Shown: piece after piece, positions 37,264-45,912 of the stretch | Layout of the letters: each line of letters starts with the position of its first letter | How positions within the stretch are numbered: position 1 is the stretch's first letter | Assembly: GCA_945865635.1 (NCBI GenBank) | Contig: CAMBEP010000005.1 | Location: 86,093-150,092 of the forward strand | Reading direction: 5' to 3' | DNA from: Candidatus Kuenenia stuttgartensis | Lineage (GTDB): Bacteria > Planctomycetota > Planctomycetia > Isosphaerales > Isosphaeraceae | DNA: 64,000 nt | The notes under the pieces: generated by a model | The model's input: only the letters and a program-made list of their open reading frames with translations | What the model was told of the DNA's origin: nothing | Database searches by the model: none | Position numbers and translations under genes: made by a program

Positions 37264-38456
37264 GCCAGGAAGATGTGGAATGGGATCCTCCGTCGGAAAT
37301 CGGCATGCCCGTTGCCCAGCCTTGGTCCACCAAGGATTTCGTTCAGATTGAGCGTGGTACGGAGCGGATCCGTTCTCGGCTGAGGCGTTTGGAGAGTTCG
37401 CCGGCGATGGCGGGCCTGATTGCGAGTTTTCGGGAAGAGACAGGTCTTTCGCTGGCCAAGGAAGGGCCGATGGTGAGCGAAAGGCCCTCGGGCCTGAAGC
37501 GAGTGGGTATCACGATCCAGTGGTTTTGCCCGACATCGGGAACACGAATGGGGCTTGGGCTTGAGACTTCGCTGGCACACCGGGTGATCGACACCTTGCT
37601 GAGCCACGACCGGAGCGATGCGCAGCGACTGCTTCCAACCACCCCGGTGGAGTGGGGTTTCTGGACAGTGCTTGCCGCCCGTCTGACGGACACTGTCAAT
37701 CAGTCCAACATCTTACCGAGGCTGGTTTTGGACCGGGTCGGCCCAGACCCGTTTGACCCCACCGGGCTTGGCCCATGCCCGACTGTTGCATGGGAATTGA
37801 TGCATAATGGGCATGCCATGGGCGTGATTCGCCTGTGGGTGCCGGCGACACTGATCCCGTCCGAGATTATGGCCGGCAAGGTGCCTGACGCAGTTTCGGA
37901 GAGCACACGCGCACGATTCGGCTCGCATCTTGATTCAATGATGGTTCAGGGCCGGGTTCAGGCGGGCCTGATTCCGCTTGATGGTGGGCTTCAGCGATTA
38001 CGCCCCAGGCTAGTCCTGCCCTGGCCTGATTCACCTCTGACCGGCACCTTGCCGCAGATTTCCGGGCCTGTTGTTTGCCGATTGGGTGAAGGGCCGGAGC
38101 GATGGTCATTTGCGGCGAGCCTGGCGCAAGAACCTGATGGCCGGAAACTTACGATCCTGCAAACGCCAAAACATGCCCCAACCACTGTGACGAAAGGCTT
38201 ATACAGCATGAGCGCCGATGTCAGTCCTGCCACTTCTGCGAGCGCCGATTTGCCGATTACCCTGACTGTCGAGCTGGGCCGACTTAGCCTGAGCCTTTCG
38301 AGGCTTGCGAATCTGAAGCCTGGCGATGTTCTGGGATTGATGCGGAATTCGACAGAACCGATCGAACTGACGAGTGGCGATCGGCTTGTCGCTCGTGGCG
38401 AACTGGTTCAGATGGACCAGGAGCTGGGTGTCAGAATTCTTCAGATTCTGATCTGA
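37260..38456 (+). CDS. SctQ/FliN-like SPOA-domain protein
   Basis: A 398-residue protein whose C-terminal 70 residues form an SPOA (surface presentation of antigens) domain: LPITLTVELGRLSLSLSRL, LKPGDVLGL, and GVRILQIL at the very end. SPOA domains build the cytoplasmic C-ring of flagella (FliM/FliN) and the sorting platform of type III secretion systems (SctQ). The long N-terminal region and single C-terminal SPOA favour a SctQ-like protein over FliN. No other flagellar or secretion gene is present in the window. Translationally coupled to the unknown gene upstream. Confidence 0.78.
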   Translation: MSQEDVEWDPPSEIGMPVAQPWSTKDFVQIERGTERIRSRLRRLESSPAMAGLIASFREETGLSLAKEGPMVSERPSGLKRVGITIQWFCPTSGTRMGLGLETSLAHRVIDTLLSHDRSDAQRLLPTTPVEWGFWTVLAARLTDTVNQSNILPRLVLDRVGPDPFDPTGLGPCPTVAWELMHNGHAMGVIRLWVPATLIPSEIMAGKVPDAVSESTRARFGSHLDSMMVQGRVQAGLIPLDGGLQRLRPRLVLPWPDSPLTGTLPQISGPVVCRLGEGPERWSFAASLAQEPDGRKLTILQTPKHAPTTVTKGLYSMSADVSPATSASADLPITLTVELGRLSLSLSRLANLKPGDVLGLMRNSTEPIELTSGDRLVARGELVQMDQELGVRILQILI

Positions 38457-38485
38457 CCGGTTTCGACAGAAATGGGGAGGGCTGC

Positions 38486-40684
38486 TCAGCGGCTCTCGCG
38501 GGTGGATCGGGCCAGGCGAAGGCTGTCGAGTTCTCTCAGGTGCGATGCCAGAACACGGTCCAACCGGCCCATTGTAGCGGGTGTGGTGCCTTGGTCCCGC
38601 CAAAGGACCCGGCCATCACGGTCAAGCAGAACCATGGTCGGATAGACTTGTACTGCCAATGACTTACGCACTGGACAGGAATCGGCTCCGCCCTTGCTGC
38701 CCATGAGCAGGGGGAAGTTTATGTTGTATCGATCCGCAGCCAGGGCGACTTTCTTTTGTCGTTCGGCGGTCGTTCCTTCTTCGTAGGAAATACCGATCAC
38801 CTGAACATTGTCGGATGCGAGCCTGCGCTGGAGCTCGACCAAGTGTGGCAGGGCCTCGTGGCAGGGCTTGCACCAGGTGCCCCAGAAGAAGAGCAGGGTC
38901 AAGTCCGAAGGCATTTGGCTCAAGCGGGTTGGCCGCCCTTTGACATCGGGCAGTTCGAAGTCCATGATGCGTTGATTGGCGACATCGAAATCACAGAAAA
39001 CGCCTGCCACTTTCTCGTCGTTGGCCAATGCGACTGGCTTCTTCCACCAGGCGAGCCCGCCGGTCATCCGGTTGACCCACTCGTTGGGCGATTTGGCCGA
39101 AAGTTCGTTGCCGAAGGCGGTTTCTCTGGATTTATCTGTCGACTTGAGTCGATCAATCCGCTCTTGATCGGTTCGTGCCACATCGGGCTCGATCTGAGAG
39201 ACCATTGTGGACTCATGGGCAGGTTCCAGACTTCTCTGAATTCGTTCACGCTTGGCTGGAGAACGCTCCAGCCCCCTTCCCGACAATGAACTTGCATCGC
39301 TCTCGGGCGATCTCGCCAGATCCTGGTCCGGAAAGTCGGCGGGTGGCTTCAGGCTATCCGTGGACCGATTTGTGCGGCTGATGGTCCTGTCCGTACGGGC
39401 CAGCTCATCGGCTGGTCGCTGGGCTTGATCCCACCTGGTGGATGCCCGAACAGGGCTTTCCTGGGTCCCAGGTTCGCCTCGGCCGCCAAGCTGTGCATTG
39501 CGTTCAGCGCGTCGTAGTCGGTTGATTTCGTCGATCTGCTCGACCCGAATATTGCCTGCCGACGGAGCGTCCGTATAAAGAGCGGGCTGACGCGGCTTTG
39601 AGGCCGCCACAGCGCGTCTGGGCGAGCGATTTTCCAGACCGGCTGTCGATTGCTCGGCAATCTCCTCTGCAGAAAGGATTTCCGTCACTGGTGCCAGATC
39701 ATCAGGCAACCGCCTGATGCCGTCCACCGAGCCGGCATTCGTTCGTCTGCCATTTGGTCGTGCGGCGACCCTTCGATCTGCAGCTTCAGGGCCTTCTGAA
39801 TCCTGAAACTCCTCGTAAACATAGGGCTTGCGCTCGATGGCCGGTGGGAGCGGATTTTGACCATCGTCAGCCGAATATTGAACTGTTCGGATCTTGTAAT
39901 CACGTTTTTCGGAGGGCTCTGGGCGACCTGTTGCACGCCAGGCCTCGTTTTTACGCAACTTGGGAGGTGCGGGGTCCGCATCCGACGGGTCGGTCGCTTT
40001 AGGCTCATTTGCCTCTCTCTCGTCGGAGACCTTTTGAAGGCTTTTATCTTTGAGCTTTAGGGCGACCTTGGTGGTTTCTTCCGCGTTCTGACCATCTTCG
40101 ACAAAAACCCACTTGCCCTTGGGTGGGCTGGGCTGATCTTGCCTTGATTCGATTTTCGCGGTCGTCAACTTGGGGCGATTGGCAGGCTTGTACTCGACTT
40201 GATCACGTGCCGACTGGTCGGAGGAATCCGGCTCAAGCAAGACTCTGGCCTGGGTTTCTCCGGAAAGGAACCTGGCTCGCGAGATGCGTGATTCACCGCC
40301 CAGATCAAGAGTTGCGATCAATGTATAAGGAGTGGAAGCTCTTAGGCCCCTGACAGTGAAACCGCCAGCTTCATCGGTGATGACATCGCTCACTGATCCG
40401 CCTGCAAGGGCTCCATCCGCCAAGCGCACGGTTGCGCCTGAGACAGGCTGGCCGCGGTGATCCATGACTCGCCCGGAAATGCGTCTGGCATCTTTGGCGT
40501 CGATGGTGGACGTGATTGAGTTGCTGCGTGTTGCGGACTCTTCGGCGGTTCGGCCATTGATGACGCTCAGTGGCCGGTCGCCAATCGGAGTCGGGTTTCG
40601 ATGGCCGAAATCCGTGAGTTTCATACCGGCACAACCCGCCATGGTGAAAACCATCGGTAGACCAAGCCAGAACAGGCGATGCAT
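38486..40684 (-). CDS. Lipoprotein with carboxypeptidase-regulatory-like and TlpA-type thioredoxin domains
   Basis: A 732-residue protein. It starts MHRLFWLGLPMVFTMAGC, a lipobox with the lipidated Cys near residue 18. A carboxypeptidase regulatory-like beta domain (about 65-150: GRVMDHRGQPVSGATVRLADG) follows, then a long charged, disordered linker (about 170-560), then a thioredoxin-like TlpA/ResA domain with FFWGTWCKPCHEALPHL. The CxxC pair suggests disulfide reduction in the periplasm. Start at 40684 gives a better signal than the ATG four codons upstream. It converges on the SctQ-like gene. Confidence 0.88.
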   Translation of the reverse strand: MHRLFWLGLPMVFTMAGCAGMKLTDFGHRNPTPIGDRPLSVINGRTAEESATRSNSITSTIDAKDARRISGRVMDHRGQPVSGATVRLADGALAGGSVSDVITDEAGGFTVRGLRASTPYTLIATLDLGGESRISRARFLSGETQARVLLEPDSSDQSARDQVEYKPANRPKLTTAKIESRQDQPSPPKGKWVFVEDGQNAEETTKVALKLKDKSLQKVSDEREANEPKATDPSDADPAPPKLRKNEAWRATGRPEPSEKRDYKIRTVQYSADDGQNPLPPAIERKPYVYEEFQDSEGPEAADRRVAARPNGRRTNAGSVDGIRRLPDDLAPVTEILSAEEIAEQSTAGLENRSPRRAVAASKPRQPALYTDAPSAGNIRVEQIDEINRLRRAERNAQLGGRGEPGTQESPVRASTRWDQAQRPADELARTDRTISRTNRSTDSLKPPADFPDQDLARSPESDASSLSGRGLERSPAKRERIQRSLEPAHESTMVSQIEPDVARTDQERIDRLKSTDKSRETAFGNELSAKSPNEWVNRMTGGLAWWKKPVALANDEKVAGVFCDFDVANQRIMDFELPDVKGRPTRLSQMPSDLTLLFFWGTWCKPCHEALPHLVELQRRLASDNVQVIGISYEEGTTAERQKKVALAADRYNINFPLLMGSKGGADSCPVRKSLAVQVYPTMVLLDRDGRVLWRDQGTTPATMGRLDRVLASHLRELDSLRLARSTRESR

Positions 40685-41006
40685 CGGTCGAATCATCCGT
40701 GACTCTCCCCCCCCACTCTTCGATCACCACTCGCAGGATCGGTCCTGAAAGCCAGCGAATTTGTCGTACGATTTCACGAAGTCAATCGCCGACACGAAAC
40801 GGATTGAAGACCAGGCCTTCAAAATCCGGAAAATACAGGTTCCAATCAAGTATCGGTTGGACCTATTTTCGAACTTAAGATCAATATGCGGATTATAACG
40901 ATTTTTTGGGAAAGAACCGGCAAGGGAAGCTCTTGCCCTGGGGATGATTCAAAAGGCCCGACTTGGAGACGCGGTAGACAAGTTTTTACCTGAGAAGCTT
41001 TTACGC
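40685..41006. other. Intergenic region
   Basis: No gene is seen. It lies between two - strand genes and must hold the promoter of the TlpA-type lipoprotein gene. A gapped purine-rich segment at about 40930-40960 shows no clear structure. Confidence 0.4.
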
Positions 41007-41046
41007 AAAAAAGCCCCGGCACTCAAGAAACGAGGGCCGGGGCTTT
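41007..41046 (-). terminator. Terminator of DUF1559 gene
   Basis: On the - strand AAGCCCCGGC pairs with GCCGGGGCTT (41036-41045 with 41011-41020), followed by a T tract (complement of A's at 41007-41012). It lies 32 bases after the DUF1559 stop. Confidence 0.88.
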
Positions 41047-41077
41047 GACTTAGGATCCACCGAAAGGTGGAGATCAA

Positions 41078-42106
41078 TCAATAGGCGTCGCCTGAGATAA
41101 CTTCGTTGCCGTCTTTGCTGGCGAGAGCCCAGTAGATTTGATCAGCAACCGTGCTCTTGATGAACTTGACGGAACCGTCAGTCATCAGGACATTGATACC
41201 ACCCGGGTGATTGCTTGATGAGGAGAAGAGGTGGCCGAAGTCGGCACCGCAACCCGCGGAGCAGTCCATACGGCAGGCGCTGAATGGAGCTTTGGTGGAA
41301 TTTGGTGTCAGGACAAGGTTTGTCAGGCTCAGACCCGGTGAGCCCGTCTGCCAGCGATATCCACGGTTGGAGTTACCACCCGGTGTTTTTGCAATGAAAG
41401 CCGTACAATTCTGAATACCCTGAAGCAGGGCTGCTGGCTGTGAACGGACGTCAAATTGCATGAAGTTGGCAGGCACACCGACGCCTGAGGCCATGTTCCG
41501 CTTAGGATTGTCAAAGCGGTTGTAGTCGCCTGTGAGGGCTTCAACGAAAGCAATCGTATTGGAGGTTCCGTCTGTCACGTCAGCCATGGTTACAACCCGG
41601 AAACGTGGTGCAAACATACCATTGGTTGTGTCGCGCCATGGGTCGGTCGTGGTGCCGAAAGAGCCATGGTAGCTGTTCAGGTGGTCTTTGCCGGCATTGC
41701 CATCAGAAGGGCAAAGGAAGGCTGCGACCTTGATATTCCAGACGGTGGCATTAATTTGTGCACCATCGGCATACCAGATGTTCCAACTGAAGTTGGCCGC
41801 ATTGTAGACCTGGGTTTGTTCGATGTAAGGCAGCATCATGGCGTGGGCGGAGAATGTGCCCCAGTCGGTCACAACACCAGGAGACTCAAATGCGCGGGCA
41901 TTACCCATTGGGAACGCACCGACGGCAGAGTGATAATTGTGCAGCCCCAAGCCAATTTGCTTGAGATTGTTGATGCACTGTGTACGGCGGGCGGCTTCAC
42001 GAGCCGATTGAACGGCTGGCAGCAGCAATGAGATCAGAACAGCGATGATGGCGATCACGACCAGCAGTTCGATGAGCGTGAAACCGCGACGGGAACGATT
42101 CTTCAT
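41078..42106 (-). CDS. DUF1559 protein with type IV pilin-like N-terminus
   Basis: A 342-residue protein with the prepilin-type motif [16 protein letters not shown] (cleavage after Gly) and a long hydrophobic helix, then the DUF1559 region starting [19 protein letters not shown] and ending [17 protein letters not shown]. This family is greatly expanded in Planctomycetota; it is thought to be secreted or surface-associated through a pseudopilin pathway, with unknown function. A terminator follows. The small lipoprotein gene lies upstream on the same strand with 71 bases between. Confidence 0.93.
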   Translation of the reverse strand: MKNRSRRGFTLIELLVVIAIIAVLISLLLPAVQSAREAARRTQCINNLKQIGLGLHNYHSAVGAFPMGNARAFESPGVVTDWGTFSAHAMMLPYIEQTQVYNAANFSWNIWYADGAQINATVWNIKVAAFLCPSDGNAGKDHLNSYHGSFGTTTDPWRDTTNGMFAPRFRVVTMADVTDGTSNTIAFVEALTGDYNRFDNPKRNMASGVGVPANFMQFDVRSQPAALLQGIQNCTAFIAKTPGGNSNRGYRWQTGSPGLSLTNLVLTPNSTKAPFSACRMDCSAGCGADFGHLFSSSSNHPGGINVLMTDGSVKFIKSTVADQIYWALASKDGNEVISGDAY

Positions 42107-42177
42107 GAGAACGACTCCGAGAATAAGAGGACGATGAGACTACAGAAAACGGACCACGGACAAAACATCCAACCTGA

Positions 42178-42438
42178 TCACTTAGGTGCATCCGCAGCAG
42201 GTTTGGCTTCTGCTTTGGAATCGGCCTTGGCTGAAGTTTTAGGGGCACCTTTGGTCTTGGATTGCATACCCTCTTTGCCGGCTGAATTCACATAGGCATC
42301 GTTGGCATTTTTGGCAGCAGGAGTCTGCTCAGGTGCGGCAGCCGCCGATTTATCGGCACTGCCACCACAGCCAACAACACCCATCACAAGAACAGCGGCA
42401 GATAGACGAAGGAAGCCTTCGAAAGACTTGAGAGACAT
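42178..42438 (-). CDS. Small lipoprotein upstream of DUF1559 gene
   Basis: An 86-residue protein. After LRLSAAVLVMGVVGC, a lipobox with Cys near residue 24, the rest is Ala/Lys-rich and probably disordered (KADSKAEAKPAADAPK at the end). Short lipoproteins of this sort often accompany DUF1559 genes. No enzymatic domain is visible. It probably shares a transcript with the DUF1559 gene. Confidence 0.8.
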   Translation of the reverse strand: MSLKSFEGFLRLSAAVLVMGVVGCGGSADKSAAAAPEQTPAAKNANDAYVNSAGKEGMQSKTKGAPKTSAKADSKAEAKPAADAPK

Positions 42439-42763
42439 CAGATTAAAGATCCTTGAATGAGAGATGAGTCAGTACGGGAGAATCCAACCATTTTTCCCAC
42501 AAAAATGTGGCAAATCTGGTCAGCTCGAAGCATTAGAACAAGCACTGTACGCAACGAATGTGCGTTAGGGGGACAGTGCAAGACAAAATACTGCGAATCT
42601 GATTTTGTGTGATGATACGTTCTATATACTATCAATGATCGGGCATAAAATCAATTTTTTTTTGGAAATATTATGAGGTTTCCATGAACAGATCACATAA
42701 GTCGAATCAGGGAAACAACCATCGCCCATTCTCGACAAAACCGGATCGGACAACTTGTCGCTT
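42439..42763. other. Upstream region of lipoprotein gene
   Basis: No gene is supported. An A/T-rich stretch near 42625-42665 probably holds the promoter for the lipoprotein/DUF1559 pair. The MITE-like element begins at 42764. Confidence 0.4.
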
Positions 42764-43022
42764 TATACTTGTCGCGGTCAAAAAAAGAGATATCCCGTAA
42801 CAGAATGATGCCGCAGGCATCAAAGCGAGTAGCCGGTGGTTGACACCACCGGTCATGAGTTCTAAAAAAAGCTGCTGGCACCCCGGAAAGAGTGCAAGAG
42901 CTTATGTCGCGTCTTCGTCCGGTGGTGTCGTCGCTTGGGCTCCTCAATCACCGGCTACTGGCTCCAGACGCCTAAGGCATCGTTTTGATCAAAAAATGCC
43001 ATTCATGACCGCGAAGAGTATA
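42764..43022 (+). mobile_element. MITE-like inverted-repeat element, copy B
   Basis: About 259 bases. The left tip is TATACTTGTCGCGGTCA and the right tip, read inward, TATACTCTTCGCGGTCA: 15 of 17 match. Subterminal mini-hairpins GATGCCgcaGGCATC (left) and a decayed partner (right) flank inverted copies of the CCGGTGGTTGA region. No coding potential. An unrelated second repeat abuts its right end. Confidence 0.85.
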
Positions 43023-43314
43023 AATCAAAATCCGCTCAAATATCGAAGATTTATGGTTTTACAAGATGTGATATGCAACGAGTCACCCTGACCGGGCTTG
43101 CGCGATCTATACTGCTGGTTCGTCGATTTCTCAATGCAACGTATCGTTGATCGCGCGTGCCAGGTCAGGGGACCCTGGCCTACACCAAAAACCTCTTTGC
43201 ATGAGCGCGCGTGCCAGGTCAGGGGGGGGCCTGATCTAGACCAAAGACCTTTTGGCCGTTAATTAAGAGTAGAATCTTTGGCCATGAGCCAGAAAACCGA
43301 TGGTTCATCAAATC
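43023..43314 (+). repeat. Second dispersed repeat, copy 1
   Basis: About 290 bases beginning AATCAAAATCCGCTCAAATA and ending GATGGTTCATCAAATCT. It is about 90% matched, in reverse orientation, by the stretch at 51613-51854. It contains a partial internal duplication around GCGCGTGCCAGGTCAGGGG that copy 2 has only once. No ORF of coding character. In both places it directly adjoins the same end of the MITE-like element. Confidence 0.75.
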
Positions 43315-43585
43315 TGGAATTTATTCTTGGCCTGTTTCTTAGGCATTTTTTGCAGAATGAGGGCTGATCTGGTTTGAACTAGGCTGGGCAACGGATTATG
43401 AGGAGAGGATCTCCTTTACGGTCACACCACCGATGGTCTCGGTCTGGCAGGTTCTCAGCAGGGGCGTGAAGTGGTCAGCCTCGTCGATCTTTAAGACTTG
43501 GCACTGGTGGCCCTTGCTGGGCTCCCCACGGTTTTCAAGTATTCCGGCTGATGCTGGAAGCGTTAGCCGGCGGCTTGCTCCTGGC

Positions 43586-43849
43586 TTAGGCCCCCTGCCA
43601 GAATGCCCTTGCATTAGACGTTGGCTTTACGCATGAGGAGGAGCTTTCTTCCAGACGGAATTCCAGGCCCAGAACCTTGACGATCTTGGCAAGCGGATTG
43701 ATCGTGGGGTTCGACTTGCCATTTTCAAGGTCCGTCAGACCTCGCAGAGTCGCCCTTGCACGCTCCGCCAAATCGAACTGACTTAGCTCAAGCAACTTGC
43801 GCCGAGCCCGTATCTTGGCTCCAATCTCCTGATTTGTCATGGCTTCCAC
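43586..43849 (-). CDS. XRE-type HTH regulator (HipB-like)
   Basis: An 87-residue protein (84 from the internal ATG). An XRE helix-turn-helix spans about residues 8-65, with LLELSQFDLAERARATLRGLTDLENGKSNPTI typical in spacing but longer than quoted motifs: key residues are QxxLAER and LENGKSNPT. It resembles antitoxin-type regulators of the HipB/Y4mF group. No HipA-like partner is visible downstream; the following open frame at 43396-43614 is not recognisable. It may be an orphan or a remnant of a toxin-antitoxin pair near the repeat cluster. Confidence 0.7.
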   Translation of the reverse strand: MEAMTNQEIGAKIRARRKLLELSQFDLAERARATLRGLTDLENGKSNPTINPLAKIVKVLGLEFRLEESSSSCVKPTSNARAFWQGA

Positions 43850-43951
43850 TCGCTATGTCAGGGGGCGAAAAGCAATTGCAATGCGCATTTATGTTGCGTT
43901 TTTTAGGATTGGCGTAGGCTTTTCGGGGCGAGTCCTGAGAGAAAAAGGGGC

Positions 43952-44905
43952 TTACGGGGGGCCGATTTTGTCCATAATTCGAGTGACAAGCGAAACTTGG
44001 GAGTCTGATCTGGTTGAGGACCAATCGCTGACGATTCGATGGTTCAGGGCGGCATTTGCCAAGGCTCGCAGGTCTGCGGGCAGTACAAAATCGCGGCCCG
44101 ACCACCAGGCGTGGGCTCGAGCGGATTTGAGCCACATTCGGCCACCGCGCGGGCTGACGCCCCAGAGCACTTTATCGGTCAATCCAATCAGGCTTGGCTG
44201 GCGAGTGGCCTGAATGACCTTGGCGACCCAGTCGACCAGTAGAGGCTCGCAGTGAATGGTGGGGATATGCTTTCGAAGGTTTGACAACTCGTCTGGCTTG
44301 ATTGCCATGGGCGGGATGGGGTTGTCAAGAGGTTCGCCAGGAGAGCTCAGGAGTTCAGATTCTGCTGACGTTTCTGGGTAGGAGACTGTCAATCGCATGA
44401 GGAACCGGTCTTTTTGGGATTCGGCCAGAGGATAGGTTCCTTCCTGGTCGATTGGGTTCTGGGTGGCGACCATCCAGAAGAGAGGGCTTAGGGCATGGGG
44501 CTGGCCGGCCAGTGTGACCTGGCCTTCCTGCATGGCCTCAAGCAGGGCGCTTTGCACCTTGGCGGGAGCCCTGTTGAGTTCGTCGACCAGCAGGATTGTT
44601 GTAAAGATGGGTCCTGGCTGGAAGAGAAAACCGCTCAGGTCGGGCTTTAGCAGAGACGAGCCGAGAATATCGCCGGGCATGATGTCGGGCGTCATCTGGA
44701 CCCTTCCAAATGGGAGGCCCAAGCCTTGCGCCAGAAGCCTGACGATGGTGGTTTTGGCAAGCCCCGGCAAGCCTTCCATGAGGAGATGGCCGCCGCAGGC
44801 AAAGCCTGTGAGGAGGTGATCGATCAGCTCAGGCTGACCCACGATGCGGCTTTTGATGGATTCGGCCAAATGCCCAAACTGATCACGAATGGCCTGTGTG
44901 TCCAT
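43952..44905 (-). CDS. MoxR-type AAA+ ATPase
   Basis: A 317-residue AAA+ protein of the MoxR/RavA group. Walker A is GLPGLAKTT (about residue 46), Walker B LLVDELNRAP, sensor 1 VATQNP followed by QEGTYPLAE, and the C-terminal lid is present (SPRGGRMWLKSARAHAW). MoxR ATPases act with VWA proteins to remodel or activate partners. The usual DUF58 and VWA neighbours are absent; the window's VWA protein is 28 kb away. An FHA-domain gene lies 79 bases upstream on the same strand. Confidence 0.93.
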   Translation of the reverse strand: MDTQAIRDQFGHLAESIKSRIVGQPELIDHLLTGFACGGHLLMEGLPGLAKTTIVRLLAQGLGLPFGRVQMTPDIMPGDILGSSLLKPDLSGFLFQPGPIFTTILLVDELNRAPAKVQSALLEAMQEGQVTLAGQPHALSPLFWMVATQNPIDQEGTYPLAESQKDRFLMRLTVSYPETSAESELLSSPGEPLDNPIPPMAIKPDELSNLRKHIPTIHCEPLLVDWVAKVIQATRQPSLIGLTDKVLWGVSPRGGRMWLKSARAHAWWSGRDFVLPADLRALANAALNHRIVSDWSSTRSDSQVSLVTRIMDKIGPP

Positions 44906-44955
44906 GAGCGGCCTCAGGCGATTGGTCGGTGATCAGGTTCATGACGGATGAGGGA

Positions 44956-44973
44956 ATGGGAGAGAGAGAGAGA
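44956..44973. repeat. GA microsatellite
   Basis: A run of about seven GA dinucleotides between the FHA and MoxR genes, just before the FHA stop region. Such tracts can vary in length. Confidence 0.7.
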
Positions 44974-44984
44974 GTTGCAGACGA

Positions 44985-45758
44985 TCAATCGTCGTCGTCT
45001 TTTTTACGATCCATGAGTTTGCGCAGGATGGCGGTGGCGGCTTCGGCCGTGTCTTTGTACATCTCTTTTTTGGCTTCGGCGCTGGCAGATGCGACAGGAG
45101 CTGCGGCAGGCTTCTTTTGGTGGAATGGGTTGGATTCGTCCACAAACTCTTCTACAGAGTCTTCTGGTTGCCCGGAGTCGGCGCTGGTCTCGGCCGACTG
45201 CCGCTCAAAGCCTTGGTCGTCCATCCGTGCGGCTTCGCTGATGCCGGACGATTCCGGTATCTCGTTTTGCTTGACGCGGAAGGCCGATGTCGTGATTGTT
45301 TCGCCGCTGTAGAGGCTGCTCGGGGCTTCTGCGGCGGGTTTCTTTTCGTCGCTCATGAGCCAGGCGGCAATATCATCGGCTGGAGTGGCTTTTGGCTTTT
45401 CGGGCTGGGCGGCAACAGGGGCGGCTGCGGGGGCGGCAACGGGTTTACCGACAGGAGCGGTATTTCCATCGAAGGCGATGACGAAATTCAGAGGCCCTAC
45501 AGTCACTTGGTCGCCTTGCGCCAAGGTGGTGGTGGCTTCGATCGGCTTGCCGTTGACAAGCGTGCCATTGCGACTGCCAAGATCGCGCACCTGGAGCAGA
45601 TTCTGCTCGAAAATAAATTCTGCGTGCTCGCGGCTGACCCGCTCGCTATTGGGCCTGAGGTGACATGTTTCGCCACGACCGATACGGAAGAGAGGCATGG
45701 TCATGGCAATTCGCTTGCCTTCGAGACCGCCTTGGAGGACGACCAATTCCACTTTCAT
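44985..45758 (-). CDS. FHA-domain protein
   Basis: A 257-residue protein. The N-terminal forkhead-associated domain (about 22-95) has FRIGRGETCHLRP, VSREHAEF and DLGSRNGTLVNG, the residues that bind phosphothreonine. The remainder is acidic, Ala/Glu-rich and probably disordered, with LMDRKKDDDD at the end. No signal peptide, so cytoplasmic. Adjacent to moxR, it may link Ser/Thr kinase signalling to that ATPase; this is inference. Confidence 0.9.
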   Translation of the reverse strand: MKVELVVLQGGLEGKRIAMTMPLFRIGRGETCHLRPNSERVSREHAEFIFEQNLLQVRDLGSRNGTLVNGKPIEATTTLAQGDQVTVGPLNFVIAFDGNTAPVGKPVAAPAAAPVAAQPEKPKATPADDIAAWLMSDEKKPAAEAPSSLYSGETITTSAFRVKQNEIPESSGISEAARMDDQGFERQSAETSADSGQPEDSVEEFVDESNPFHQKKPAAAPVASASAEAKKEMYKDTAEAATAILRKLMDRKKDDDD

Positions 45759-45912
45759 CCTACACCGTCCTCAAAATTTGTCTTGGAATCAGGCCAATCA
45801 AAACGGACGTTTCCCATTTTTGAAAGGACTGATTGATTTTCTCATAGACTCTTTAGCCTAATCTATCAACTTTCTCAGATCGCACAAGAGACGGCTACCA
45901 CCAATCTCAAAT

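Noticed and set aside
43396..43614. 72-codon frame after the XRE gene, considered as a toxin partner
   Set aside because: It overlaps the XRE gene, has no HipA-like motif and no good ribosome site.
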